Assembly: GCA_951812795.1 (NCBI GenBank)
Contig: OX638325.1
Coordinates: forward strand, 1,698,277-1,762,276
Reading direction: 5' to 3'
DNA: 64,000 bases
Source of the DNA: an uncultured Dehalococcoidia bacterium
GTDB lineage: Bacteria; Chloroflexota; Dehalococcoidia; Lucifugimonadales; Lucifugimonadaceae
Position numbers and translations under genes: made by a program. This document shows, piece after piece, positions 15,430 to 23,805 of the stretch. The stretch's first letter is position 1, and each line of letters starts with the position of its first letter. Below the pieces are notes generated by a model that searched no databases, was not told the DNA's origin, and was given only the letters and a program-made list of their open reading frames with translations.

Positions 15430-16617
15430 TTGCGGATGCTTGACGCCGCATTTGATGTCTTGAGACGGGCTGGCGAGCCGCTATCGCCGGCGGAGATCGT
15501 GCGTCAGATCAAGTCGGCTCGGATGCAGATCGATGCCAACGAACCGATCGATGACGAATCTGTGAAGGTCGAACTCGAGCACATTGCCGAAGAAGGCGCC
15601 GAAACCGTAGGAATTGTGCGAACTCCATCAGGTCGGTTCACGCTACCCTCGATGCTCGATCGAACTCTGCGGACCGGAACGTCGATAGCGACTACGACGG
15701 CATCAACGATTAATCCGATCAGCATCGCTACTGCCATCGCGCGGTCGAATGTCGGTGCCATGTGGTCGCTCCAAGACGCGACCAAAGAAGTGTTGCAGCG
15801 CGCAAGGCGACCGTTGAGCGTCGATGAGATGACGACGTTGCTGCGCGCCGCAGGAGTTTTGAAGGGCACGAGGTCGAAGGATGAGGCGGAGGTTCGGACT
15901 CAGCTAATCCAGGACATGCTTCAACACGGCGGCGATTCGGCCTTCGTACGGGTCGGAAATAACACTTACGCGCTCAGATATCACTCGGCACCAGGCGTGT
16001 ATGATAGCGATCCAGAAGAGCTGGAAGGCGATGCCTCAACGGCGACGGTCGACCAGTCGCCAGAAAATGGGCCGAAGTCGACCGAGCCTTTGTCCGTTGA
16101 ACCGACGACGCTGCAACGTCAGAGCGGATTGACGCGAGCGGTTGCAGCGCCGGTAAGATTGGCGCGGAACATCGCCGAGGAGGCCTTGCCGAGTCAGGTA
16201 AACGAGGTCGATCAAGCGCTGCTGCGAAGCATACGGACCCTGAGCAACCAGCGATTTGAGCGCTTCACGGTGGTATTTCTTGCGAGCATCGGAATGACCG
16301 ACGTCGTTGTCATCAACCGTTTGCGGCCCGGGGAACTCGATATCCACGCCAGCATGTCCGTCTCTGACGTTGTGGATGTGCATTTCTCGATTCAGGCGTT
16401 GAACTGGCACCGCGATATTCACGGCGGTGATGTTCAACTTCTGCGCGGCGGGATGCGCATCGGGGATCACGGATTGATGATCACCACCTCGGATTTCCAA
16501 CGAGGTGCTTTAGAAGAGGCCAATCGGGAAGGGGCGATTCCGATCGCGACGGTGAACGGAGCGAGGTTGGCGGAGCTGGCGCGTGAGCGGGGGGCGGCGA
16601 AGGTGGTGGGTGCTTAA
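15430..16617 (+). CDS. HARE-HTH protein with a degenerate Mrr-like restriction fold
   Basis: A 395-residue protein. Residues ~1-75 and ~115-180 look like two HARE-HTH winged-helix domains (MLDAAFDVLRRAGEPLSPAEIV; ATKEVLQRARRPLSVDEMTTLL), which bind DNA. A linker rich in Ser/Thr/Pro leads to residues ~255-390, which resemble the Mrr-type nuclease fold: QRFERFTVVFLASIGMTDVV, GELDIHA, then FSIQALNWHRDIHGGDVQLLRGGM and MITTSDFQRGALEEAN (family-typical order). The catalytic Asp is kept in GELD, but the QxK position reads Q-A-L, so activity is doubtful. A TTG start at 15430 fits AGGAG eight bases upstream. It overlaps the convergent ggt gene by four bases. Confidence 0.6.
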   Translation: MRMLDAAFDVLRRAGEPLSPAEIVRQIKSARMQIDANEPIDDESVKVELEHIAEEGAETVGIVRTPSGRFTLPSMLDRTLRTGTSIATTTASTINPISIATAIARSNVGAMWSLQDATKEVLQRARRPLSVDEMTTLLRAAGVLKGTRSKDEAEVRTQLIQDMLQHGGDSAFVRVGNNTYALRYHSAPGVYDSDPEELEGDASTATVDQSPENGPKSTEPLSVEPTTLQRQSGLTRAVAAPVRLARNIAEEALPSQVNEVDQALLRSIRTLSNQRFERFTVVFLASIGMTDVVVINRLRPGELDIHASMSVSDVVDVHFSIQALNWHRDIHGGDVQLLRGGMRIGDHGLMITTSDFQRGALEEANREGAIPIATVNGARLAELARERGAAKVVGA

Positions 16618-18299
16618 TACCCCAGCGCCATGCCGTCTCTACGTGGGTCCGCCGCTCCCAGATACGTGCCGTGCGATGTGCGGTGGATGGCTTGGGCGCC
16701 CCCTACTGCGTTGGTGTAGGGGGGCAGGAGGTCGTAGGTGTGGCCCATGTTGCCGAGGGCGGCGAGTTGGTCGGGGTCGAAGCGAGATTCGAACATGAGG
16801 GCGCCGATGTCGTAGTAACGGAACCGGGGCGCTTCGATGGCTTCTTGAATGTTGAGTCCGCAGTCGAGGAACTGGTGGATCATCTGGATGGTGGTGTGGA
16901 GGATACCGTAGCTGCCGGGTGTGCCGATGGATGCGATGAAGGTGGCGCCGTCGTCGGAGAATATCTGCGACGGGGCGATGACGAAGTCGACGGCTCGTCC
17001 GCCACCGATGTCGTTGGGGCTACCTTGGTTGAGGTCGAACCATTTGCCCATGTTGTTGATGAAGATCCCAGTGCCTTTCGGTGCGATGCAGGATCCGAAT
17101 CCGCCGCCGAGGGTCTGGGTGATGGTTACGACGTTGCCCCACTGGTCGGCGGTGGCGAAGTGGGTGGTCATCGGCGCTTGCGCGGCGGACGGCGGGTTCC
17201 ATACTCCGGGCAATGATGCTTCGACTGCGGATCGATTCCATCGTTCGGGCGGAAAGCCTGAAAACTTGTCGATTGCGATGCCGGACCTGATTTCTTCGGC
17301 GTACTCTTTCGATATCAACCGGTCAAGCGGGATGTCTACGTCTTTGGGGTCGCCGGAGTAGTGGGTGCGATCATCGGCGGCTTTCAGCACGGCTTCGATC
17401 AGGAGGTGCTGGGTGGTTACGGATCCGGGTTCTAATTCGTAGCCTTCGAGGATGTTCAGAGTTTCGAGCATCTGGAACGCTGAGGAGTTGGGTTTCGGGA
17501 CGCGTAGTTCATAGTCGCGGTAAGTGGTGGAAATCGGTTGTTCCCAACGTGGACGATAAGCGGCGAGTTCGTCGCGGTTGATGATGCCGCCGAGCGCTCG
17601 GTTTCCGGCGCACATCTCGTCGCCGAGTTTGCCGTCGTAGAACTCTTCGATGCCGCCGTCGACTACTCGTAGCATGCTTTCGGCGAGTTGCGGTTGGCGC
17701 AGCAAGGCACCGGCTTCGACGGCCGAGAACTCTAGTGGTGGTGAAGCGTCGGGTTCCGTGAGTTCTTGGATCTTGGAGAGGGAGTCGGCGATGGTTGTCG
17801 CGACCAGCGGTGTCATTGGGTAGCCGTTTTCGGCGAGGTCGATGGCGTATTCGAAGACTTGGGCACGGGAAAGCTTGCCGTATTGGTCGTGCATCGTGAG
17901 CCACCCACCGATGTTGCCGGGGACGAGCGTTGAGAGGGGGCCGTACTCCATGTCGTCACGGGTCATGCTCGACGGATCGATATCGTTCGGGGCGTGACCA
18001 GAGAAGTTGATGGTTCGAGTCACCCCCTTTAATTCCCCCTCAAGCGAGGGGGAGGTCGGAGAGATGTAGACCAGTCCGATGCCAACCCCGCCCATCCCGG
18101 ACATGAATGGTTCGGCGACGTTGAGGCCTGCGGCGACTGCCACCGCGGCGTCGACGGCGTTGCCTCCGGCTTGGAGAGCCCGCAATCCGGCGACAGTGGC
18201 GTGTTGGGACGCGGAGGCTACCATGCCGCGTCTGCCTGTGGCTGGTGGTCGCGTCGAGTTGCCGTGAGGTGTGCTGCCGGTCTGTGCTGCCAATGCCAT
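16614..18299 (-). CDS. ggt: Gamma-glutamyltransferase family protein
   Basis: A 561-residue Ntn-hydrolase that cleaves gamma-glutamyl bonds, for example in glutathione. N-terminal motif: GRRGMVASASQHATVAGLRAL and GGNAVDAAVAVAAGL. The autoprocessing site is M-T-T-H-F, with T378 as the new N-terminal nucleophile of the small subunit, followed by GNVVTITQTLGGGFGS. There is no signal peptide, although many homologues are exported. Residues 80-93 (SPTSPSLEGELKGV) are encoded by a palindromic repeat inserted in frame (18021-18065) between the strands GIGLVYI and TRTINFSGHAP; these are adjacent in relatives. First gene of a minus-strand group transcribed toward the 3' end of the HARE-HTH gene. Confidence 0.92.
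   Translation of the reverse strand: MALAAQTGSTPHGNSTRPPATGRRGMVASASQHATVAGLRALQAGGNAVDAAVAVAAGLNVAEPFMSGMGGVGIGLVYISPTSPSLEGELKGVTRTINFSGHAPNDIDPSSMTRDDMEYGPLSTLVPGNIGGWLTMHDQYGKLSRAQVFEYAIDLAENGYPMTPLVATTIADSLSKIQELTEPDASPPLEFSAVEAGALLRQPQLAESMLRVVDGGIEEFYDGKLGDEMCAGNRALGGIINRDELAAYRPRWEQPISTTYRDYELRVPKPNSSAFQMLETLNILEGYELEPGSVTTQHLLIEAVLKAADDRTHYSGDPKDVDIPLDRLISKEYAEEIRSGIAIDKFSGFPPERWNRSAVEASLPGVWNPPSAAQAPMTTHFATADQWGNVVTITQTLGGGFGSCIAPKGTGIFINNMGKWFDLNQGSPNDIGGGRAVDFVIAPSQIFSDDGATFIASIGTPGSYGILHTTIQMIHQFLDCGLNIQEAIEAPRFRYYDIGALMFESRFDPDQLAALGNMGHTYDLLPPYTNAVGGAQAIHRTSHGTYLGAADPRRDGMALGY
18021..18065. repeat. Palindromic repeat inserted in frame in ggt
   Basis: The block CCCCCTTTAATTCCCCCTC...GAGGGGGAGGTCGGAGAG belongs to the same family as the G-rich part of the 260-bp repeat (GGGGGAATTAAAGGGGG at 380-396). 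It keeps the reading frame of ggt and codes for about 14-15 residues. The inner arms CCCCCTC and GAGGGGG form a short hairpin. Confidence 0.85.
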
Positions 18300-18315
18300 G
18301 TTGGGTTTCTCCTAA

Positions 18316-18363
18316 GCGAGGGGGCCCTCACCCTAACCCTCTCCCTCGAATTGGGAGAGGGCA
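18316..18363. repeat. Palindromic G/C-rich repeat between ggt and the isomerase gene
   Basis: Contains CCCTCACCCTAACCCTCTCCC, given here as the core ACCCTAACCCTCTCCCTC, then AATT and GGGAGAGGGCA; the arms CCCTCTCCC and GGGAGAGGG pair. It fills most of the gap between two minus-strand genes and could act as an mRNA processing or stabilising element, as REP elements do. Confidence 0.8.
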
Positions 18364-18367
18364 TCTG

Positions 18368-19174
18368 TTAGTTGAGAAGTGAAGCTAGATGTTTGCGTGA
18401 AGCGATCTTTTCATCTGGCGTTCCGTACGCCATCGAGTAGTGCCCGCGGTAACCGCTACTTTCAAGGCGATTGAGGCAGGACTTAAAGTCGATGTTGCCT
18501 TCGCCGGGGATCATGTGGGTTTCGTATTCGCCGGTGTTGTCGGCAAGGCGCACTTCTCCGAGGTAATCGATTCCAAACGCATCGATAAATCCGTCGATGC
18601 CCTCGGGGACTAGGTGTGCATGGTTAACGGTGAATGCCCAACCTAGTCTGCTTGGTGGGATTACGTCGAAGATCTTTTGGCATTCCTCCACGGTGTGTGC
18701 GAGGTATTTGATCTCGGCGTGCTCCGGTTCGGCGTTGTGATTTTCGAGTAGGATTCGCTGGCCCGTGTCGGCGGCGTAGTTTGCAGCTCGGTCAAGTCTC
18801 GCAATGGCTGCGTCCATCCTAGTTTCGGGATCGGAGCTGAAGTGATAGCCGGCGTGGACGATCGTCCATTTACACCCGAGGCGATTCGCGAGATCAATCG
18901 ATGCGCGCATGTAGTTCTCGACGCCCCTTGAGACGTACGGGGAGTACTCTGCGACGTTGACGGCACTCAACGTATGAAGTCCGATGCTGATGCCTGTGGT
19001 TTCGCATCGGTCACGGAGCGCGGCTATGCGATCAGGTGACCATGTATCCATATGGTTTGGACCCGTATCAGCATTGAAGTCAACGTAATAAAAACCGTAT
19101 TGCTCGGCGAAATTTAGAGCGTCTTCGAGTCGGGTTGAACCAGCGTCGTAACCGATCCGGTCGAATATTGCCAT
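18368..19174 (-). CDS. Sugar phosphate isomerase/epimerase (AP-endonuclease-2 TIM barrel)
   Basis: A 268-residue TIM-barrel protein of the xylose isomerase-like family. Metal-binding residues appear in order: E/D near YVDFNAD, HAGYHF (His on strand 4), ILLENHN (Glu on strand 5), the VNHAHLVPEG segment (His on strand 6-7) and HMIPGEGNIDF near the end, which is a strong signature of this group. The family covers sugar epimerases and related carbohydrate enzymes; the substrate cannot be read from sequence. It lies between ggt and the alcohol dehydrogenase, same strand. Confidence 0.85.
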   Translation of the reverse strand: MAIFDRIGYDAGSTRLEDALNFAEQYGFYYVDFNADTGPNHMDTWSPDRIAALRDRCETTGISIGLHTLSAVNVAEYSPYVSRGVENYMRASIDLANRLGCKWTIVHAGYHFSSDPETRMDAAIARLDRAANYAADTGQRILLENHNAEPEHAEIKYLAHTVEECQKIFDVIPPSRLGWAFTVNHAHLVPEGIDGFIDAFGIDYLGEVRLADNTGEYETHMIPGEGNIDFKSCLNRLESSGYRGHYSMAYGTPDEKIASRKHLASLLN

Positions 19175-19252
19175 GGCGTGGGGAGGGTTCGGATTTAGGT
19201 GGATGGATGCCGTGATTCTATGTCGGTCACGCTAACTTCGCGACCCATGCAT

Positions 19253-20341
19253 TTAGAACGTTAGAACGGTCCGCGCCGCTTCGCCGGCGGTCATGTCTGC
19301 GAACGCCTCGTTGATCTCGCCGAGGGGCCGATATCGCGTGATCATTTCGTCGAGTTTGAGAATGCCTTGTTTTTCCATCTCGAGCAACCAGAGGAAGTCC
19401 ACGCGAGGTCGCCCGTCGCCGTGCCAGTTGCCGAGGATGGTTCTACCGCGGAGGAGTTCCCATCCGTCGACCGCCATCTCTGCGCCGGTGGGAAAGACGC
19501 CAACGAGAACGGTTGTGCCGAGAGGTCGGGTTGAGTTGAATGCTTGCTTCGCTATGGCGGGCAGACCAACGACTTCAAATGCGTAATCTGCGCCGCCGCT
19601 GGTGATTTCTTGGATACGAGCGACGGGATCTTCCTTCGATGCATTGACGAAGTGGGTTGCGCCCATCTCTTGAGCCTTTTCGAGTTTGAATTCGACTGTG
19701 TCGACTGCGATGATTTGGGCGGCGTTGGCGAGTCTGCCTCCCTGAACGACGCTGAGGCCCACTCCCCCACATCCGAAGACGGCCATGCTCGAGCCGGTGG
19801 GCACCTTGGCGCGGTTTACAACCGCCCCGACGCCGGTGATGATGCCGCATGAGATTAGACAAGCTGCCTCGAGATTCGTGTCATCTGGGACGAGAACGCA
19901 TTTGTCTTCAAGCGCGATCGAGTACTCGGTGAAGGTCGGGGTTCGATGGTTAATGCGTTCGCCGTTCTTGTGGAATCTTGTAGTTCCATCAGGCATCGAG
20001 GCGCCGTAGGAGAAGTTGGTCTCGCAAAGCGAAGGATGCCCGTCGGTGCAGTTACGACAGCGTCCGCACATCGAATCAAGTGACAGTATCACCTTGTCTC
20101 CGGGCTTCAACCAGTCGACGCCGTCGCCGACTTCGGCAACCGTGCCGGCGCCCTCGTGTCCGAGGATCATCGGACTCACGAAGTTCTTGGTGTGCCCGTC
20201 GACGGAGTGGTAGTCGGAATGACAGACGCCTGCACCGACCATCTTGAGCAAAACCTCACCGCGTTTGGGTGGATCGATCTCAAGTCTCTCTACAGACACA
20301 GGTTGTCGTTGGGCTCGAAGGACGGCGGCTTGGGTGTTCAT
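19253..20341 (-). CDS. Zinc-dependent alcohol dehydrogenase (class III-like)
   Basis: A 362-residue medium-chain dehydrogenase. Catalytic zinc ligands are C40 in GAGVCHSDYH and H62-E63 in LGHEGAG; the structural zinc site is C92, C95, C98 and C106. The Rossmann motif is FGCGGVGLSVVQGG. Sequence order and the kept lobe resemble the class III or mycothiol/NDMA-dependent alcohol dehydrogenases, which oxidise alcohols or thiol-adducted formaldehyde using NAD. It is the first gene of the minus-strand group with the isomerase and ggt, with 78 bases to the isomerase gene. Confidence 0.92.
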   Translation of the reverse strand: MNTQAAVLRAQRQPVSVERLEIDPPKRGEVLLKMVGAGVCHSDYHSVDGHTKNFVSPMILGHEGAGTVAEVGDGVDWLKPGDKVILSLDSMCGRCRNCTDGHPSLCETNFSYGASMPDGTTRFHKNGERINHRTPTFTEYSIALEDKCVLVPDDTNLEAACLISCGIITGVGAVVNRAKVPTGSSMAVFGCGGVGLSVVQGGRLANAAQIIAVDTVEFKLEKAQEMGATHFVNASKEDPVARIQEITSGGADYAFEVVGLPAIAKQAFNSTRPLGTTVLVGVFPTGAEMAVDGWELLRGRTILGNWHGDGRPRVDFLWLLEMEKQGILKLDEMITRYRPLGEINEAFADMTAGEAARTVLTF

Positions 20342-20482
20342 GATTGGTTGTAGCTTTGGTGGTTTCGATGGGTATGAATGTTAGCGTGTTGGATGGCGGA
20401 TCGCGCTGTGTTGCTTGATTTACTGCCGCAACGAAGCGCGTACAATCGTTTACACAAGCGGTTTTGTCTAGGAGGAAGCATC

Positions 20483-20776
20483 ATGCGACGGCGTCCAACG
20501 CACGAAGAGATGATGGAAATCGGGGACTTGGGAATGGCGATTTACGAACGAGATATAGATCAACACCTAACGGATGACGATCACGGAAAATTGATCGCTA
20601 TCGATGTTGATACGGGGGAATGGGTGCTCGGGGCAGACGCTGTACGAGCGATGGACGCCAACAATCCAAATGCTAGGATCTTGAACATGGTTCACACTGT
20701 GGGTCCTACCATTGGTTTCGGTGGGTCATCTTTCTACACAAAACCCGAAGACACAGCGTTGGCGTCTGGCCGTTAA
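20483..20776 (+). CDS. Small protein paired with a retropepsin-like protease
   Basis: A 97-residue protein of unknown function. The core HGKLIAIDVDTGEWVLGADAV, given here as KLIAIDVDTGEWVLG, and the end VGPTIGFGGSS are a pattern I know from short proteins encoded directly before clan AA aspartic proteases in cyanobacteria and Chloroflexota. ATG 20483 is fixed by AGGAGG at 20470-20475; a longer frame from 20378 has no support. The protease gene starts six bases after its stop. The pair may work together, but no role has been shown to my knowledge. Confidence 0.72.
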   Translation: MRRRPTHEEMMEIGDLGMAIYERDIDQHLTDDDHGKLIAIDVDTGEWVLGADAVRAMDANNPNARILNMVHTVGPTIGFGGSSFYTKPEDTALASGR

Positions 20777-20782
20777 AGATTT

Positions 20783-21178
20783 GTGGTGCGCGTCGGGTCG
20801 GTAGAACTAATCCGTGGACGGTTGCGAGCAGTCGTCCGGGTTTATGTGGAGGGGCCAAATCTAGTGAGCTGGCTTTGCCACGCTACGGTCGACACGGGTT
20901 TCTCTGAACATATGACGCTCCCTGGCGACGTCATCGACTATTTGGGGTTGCAATCGGCAGGATTCACTGAAGCTCGAATGGCGAACGATCAGGTCCAACG
21001 TTTTGATCTTTTCCACGCAGTGGCCATTTTTGGCGGTCGCATTCAAAACATCTTGGTGCATCGGACCGAATCAGAATCGCTCATTGGAATGTCGTTGTTG
21101 CAAGGTCTTGTTCTGACGATGGATGCTCGTCAAGGGGGTACGGTGGGGGTCGAACCAGCTACGGGGCCTGTGCGATGA
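20783..21178 (+). CDS. Clan AA aspartic protease (retropepsin-like)
   Basis: A 131-residue protein with the single catalytic triad D37-T38-G39 in ATVDTGFSEHMTLP and the second-half motif LIGMSLLQGLVLTMD typical of COG5550-like retropepsins, which act as dimers. It lacks signal and membrane segments. GTG start (20783 or 20786). It is preceded by its usual small companion and overlaps the next gene, a formylglycine-generating enzyme, by four bases (ATGA), so all three form one operon. Confidence 0.75.
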   Translation: MVRVGSVELIRGRLRAVVRVYVEGPNLVSWLCHATVDTGFSEHMTLPGDVIDYLGLQSAGFTEARMANDQVQRFDLFHAVAIFGGRIQNILVHRTESESLIGMSLLQGLVLTMDARQGGTVGVEPATGPVR

Positions 21179-22152
21179 CTTCTGATCCAGATCCAATTCA
21201 ATCCTGTTGTGCTCCGATCCGTGGGGAGGAGCAATCATCCGATGCGTTGGAACGTGTCCAGTGTCCTTCTGCCGAACGATCAAATGGGCAAACGGTGAGT
21301 AAATGGGTCAGCTTGTCCGGCGACGAGTTCCGGATGGGGACGGATGATCGGCGGTTTCTGGCTGATGGTGAAGGGCCGATTCGGGAAGTGTCGGTGGATG
21401 GATTCGCTATCTCACCGAATCCGGTAACGAATGCCGAGTTCGATGGGTTCGTATCCGCGACCGGTTATGTGACGGACGCGGAACGTTTCGGGTGGTCGTT
21501 TGTGTTCAAGGATTTCGTTACGTCGGAGGTTGAACGTCGGGTTACTCAGGTGGTGCAGGGATCGGAGTGGTGGTGGCGCGTAGATGGTGCATATTGGCGG
21601 ATGCCGGAAGGTCCGGGTTCGAATGTTGACGATCGGGCAGATCATCCGGTGACGCATGTCTCATGGCAAGACGCGTTGGCTTACTGCGAATGGGCCGGAA
21701 CACGGTTGCCGACGGAGGCGGAGTGGGAGTATGCGTCGCGTGGTGGTTTGGATCAGGCGCGGTTCGTTTGGGGCGACGAGTTGGAACCGGAGGGTAGGCA
21801 TATGTGCAATATCTGGCAAGGCGAGTTTCCGGGAAGGAACACCCTTGAGGATGGTTGGCATGGGACATCACCGGTGGGGAGTTTCGCGGCGAATGGTTAT
21901 GGGCTCTACGATGTGGCGGGGAATGTATGGGAGTGGTGTTCGGACTGGTTTTCGGCATCGTTCCATCGCAATGCCAGACGGATCACCAGAGATAATCCGA
22001 AGGGGCCGCGAAACGGATCGGCGAAGGTCATTCGCGGTGGCTCTTATCTTTGTCACGACTCCTACTGCAATCGCTACAGAGTGGGCGCGCGGACGTCGAA
22101 CACGCCCGACTCGAGTACCGGTAACTTGGGATTCAGGATCGTCACCGACTAA
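21175..22152 (+). CDS. Formylglycine-generating enzyme (SUMF1 family)
   Basis: A 325-residue protein of the FGE-sulfatase family, which uses copper and oxygen to turn the Cys of a sulfatase C-x-P-x-R motif into formylglycine. The C-terminal signature RGGSYLCHDSYCNRYR with both active cysteines, C293 and C298, and ARTSNTPDSSTGNLGFR matches true FGE rather than EgtB-like relatives. Other marks are GTRLPTEAEWEYASRGG and VAGNVWEWCSDW. The first 40 residues are not conserved, and GTG 21297 is a possible shorter start. It overlaps the protease gene. A substrate with the right Cys motif, the sulfatase at 4466, lies 15 kb upstream. Confidence 0.93.
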   Translation: MTSDPDPIQSCCAPIRGEEQSSDALERVQCPSAERSNGQTVSKWVSLSGDEFRMGTDDRRFLADGEGPIREVSVDGFAISPNPVTNAEFDGFVSATGYVTDAERFGWSFVFKDFVTSEVERRVTQVVQGSEWWWRVDGAYWRMPEGPGSNVDDRADHPVTHVSWQDALAYCEWAGTRLPTEAEWEYASRGGLDQARFVWGDELEPEGRHMCNIWQGEFPGRNTLEDGWHGTSPVGSFAANGYGLYDVAGNVWEWCSDWFSASFHRNARRITRDNPKGPRNGSAKVIRGGSYLCHDSYCNRYRVGARTSNTPDSSTGNLGFRIVTD

Positions 22153-22222
22153 TCGTCGGGTCTCGGCTGAGGATACCGCTGCACATCCCTCGTCATTCCC
22201 TTGGACGCGGCTGGAAAATCTC

Positions 22223-23173
22223 TTACCGGACGGTCACACTGGAGAGGTTCACATCTAGTTCAATGTCGATCCGGTTGGGGGCATCAGAGTAGTTAGAAGT
22301 CTCAAAGACGCCGTTTAGGCGGCGACCCATGAAAGTGTCGTCAGAATCGAATTCGCCCTTCTGCTCGTCGGTGCGTTTCCGCGTGTAGCCGGCGAGGTCT
22401 CGCGATATGTCAATGGATGAAAGAACCGAGTCTCTCCACAGCCGTACCGCAACTTCTGAAGACACGTGCAAATCGATGCTAGAGGCGTTGGCGGTGATGG
22501 GCGCTCGAACTTCGCCGGCATTGCCAGGCATTTCAATCGACACACTGGACGCGTTGGCATCCACACGCAGCACCGTGATTTTTGGGTCGGTCAAATCCAG
22601 TTCGACGGAGCTCGCGTTATTGGCGATGTATACCTCGATATCCGGCGCACGCGACAAGGACAAGCTCAAATCTGTAGGCCACGGGCAAGGTGGGACACTG
22701 TCGCCCCGTTCGATATCCAGATAGGCAGCCTGTCCTTCCCGATGGAATGATGTGGAAATATAGCCGCATGATGTCTTCGACACCCCTTCAAGGATGTTCG
22801 GAGAGCCGTCCGGTAGCGAGTCGATCGTTAGACTCCCGACACTGAAGTCGGCACTGACTTCGAGAAACGTAGTTTCACCGAGAGGCTCCGCAATCCTGCG
22901 AGTCACCGCCTCGTGTTCCGACTCGGCGTAGACTACCGCGCCCACGATCGAAACTGTGACCAGTGCGGCCGTGACGACTGTAGTGATCCAGGGAAAACGG
23001 CGTCCCAAGATCAGATTGGCGCCGATGATAACTAACAGCACCGGCCAGAAACGCCATAGCTCGAACCACAACTGCCACGCGATGATGTTCAACGTCTGTA
23101 AGAGCAGAACAATCCCGATGGCAACCAGAAAAAGGCCAAATAAAGGAGGCCCGCGTCTCCTTCGATCATCCAT
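22223..23173 (-). CDS. LiaF/toastrack-like membrane protein
   Basis: About 316 residues. Two or three hydrophobic segments (PPLFGLFLVAIGIVLLLQTL; FWPVLLVIIGANLILG; TVVTAALVTVSIVGAVVYA) are followed by a repetitive beta-rich domain with recurrent ANASSVELDL, ANASSVSIEM and ANASSIDLHV units, the pattern of the LiaF/DUF4097 toastrack domain. Such proteins sit beside PspC domains in envelope-stress modules. ATG 23173 overlaps the upstream PspC gene's stop, so the pair is one operon. I infer a role in sensing envelope stress; no histidine kinase is nearby. Confidence 0.75.
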   Translation of the reverse strand: MDDRRRRGPPLFGLFLVAIGIVLLLQTLNIIAWQLWFELWRFWPVLLVIIGANLILGRRFPWITTVVTAALVTVSIVGAVVYAESEHEAVTRRIAEPLGETTFLEVSADFSVGSLTIDSLPDGSPNILEGVSKTSCGYISTSFHREGQAAYLDIERGDSVPPCPWPTDLSLSLSRAPDIEVYIANNASSVELDLTDPKITVLRVDANASSVSIEMPGNAGEVRAPITANASSIDLHVSSEVAVRLWRDSVLSSIDISRDLAGYTRKRTDEQKGEFDSDDTFMGRRLNGVFETSNYSDAPNRIDIELDVNLSSVTVR

Positions 23174-23663
23174 CCCGGTCACGCCCGCCGATTCTTCCAA
23201 CGATGAATAACAGGCCTAAGACGATCAGGACTATTGGCCAGAATCGTCCCCAATCCCACCAACTGAAGACACCAAAGTTGACGCCGAGAAAAATCCCACC
23301 GATCACGATCAGCAGAAAACCTACCGCAACGCCAAACATTCCGCGTCGTTTCGCATGAACGCTTGTCGAGACCGCCCCAGAGGCAGTGGGCTCAGCTGAG
23401 TCGCCTTCTGCTGCGTCACAGTCGCCGCCGGCTATATCTCCATCACTGTTCGCTGGCGATGCACTGCGCGTCTCGAGTGGTCGTTCAGGCATGATGAATG
23501 TCAAAACGATGTAAGCCAGGATCGCGAGACCTCCACTAAAGATGCAGATTAGCACCCATCCGGCGCGGACTAGTACAGGGTCAATGTCGAGATACTCGGC
23601 CATCCCCCCGGAAACTCCGGTCACCATCCGGTCAGTCCTGCTCTTGTACAGTCGATCTGCCAC
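23166..23663 (-). CDS. PspC-domain membrane protein
   Basis: About 165 residues. The N-terminal PspC domain is clear (RLYKSRTDRMVTGVSGGMAEYLDIDPVLVRAGWVLICIF, core MVTGVSGGMAEYLDIDP), with one membrane segment, then an acidic linker and two C-terminal helices (GVAVGFLLIVIGGIFLG; WPIVLIVLGLLFIVG) of the DUF5668/LiaI kind. GTG 23663 is preferred: GGAGAAGG lies just upstream and the PspC homology starts at once; a longer frame runs to 23753. It is first in an operon with the toastrack protein. PspC proteins take part in responses to membrane damage. Confidence 0.82.
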   Translation of the reverse strand: MADRLYKSRTDRMVTGVSGGMAEYLDIDPVLVRAGWVLICIFSGGLAILAYIVLTFIMPERPLETRSASPANSDGDIAGGDCDAAEGDSAEPTASGAVSTSVHAKRRGMFGVAVGFLLIVIGGIFLGVNFGVFSWWDWGRFWPIVLIVLGLLFIVGRIGGRDRDG

Positions 23664-23805
23664 AGCCTTCTCCGCACCCAAGTCCCTTGGCCAATGATTT
23701 GATGATAATACCAGTCGTCTTGTCGAATGCAACTGCTTCCCGGGCCCGGACATGCGATATCATCGCTACATCTGAACACTTGCCTTTCCTGAGGAGACTC
23801 AATCT

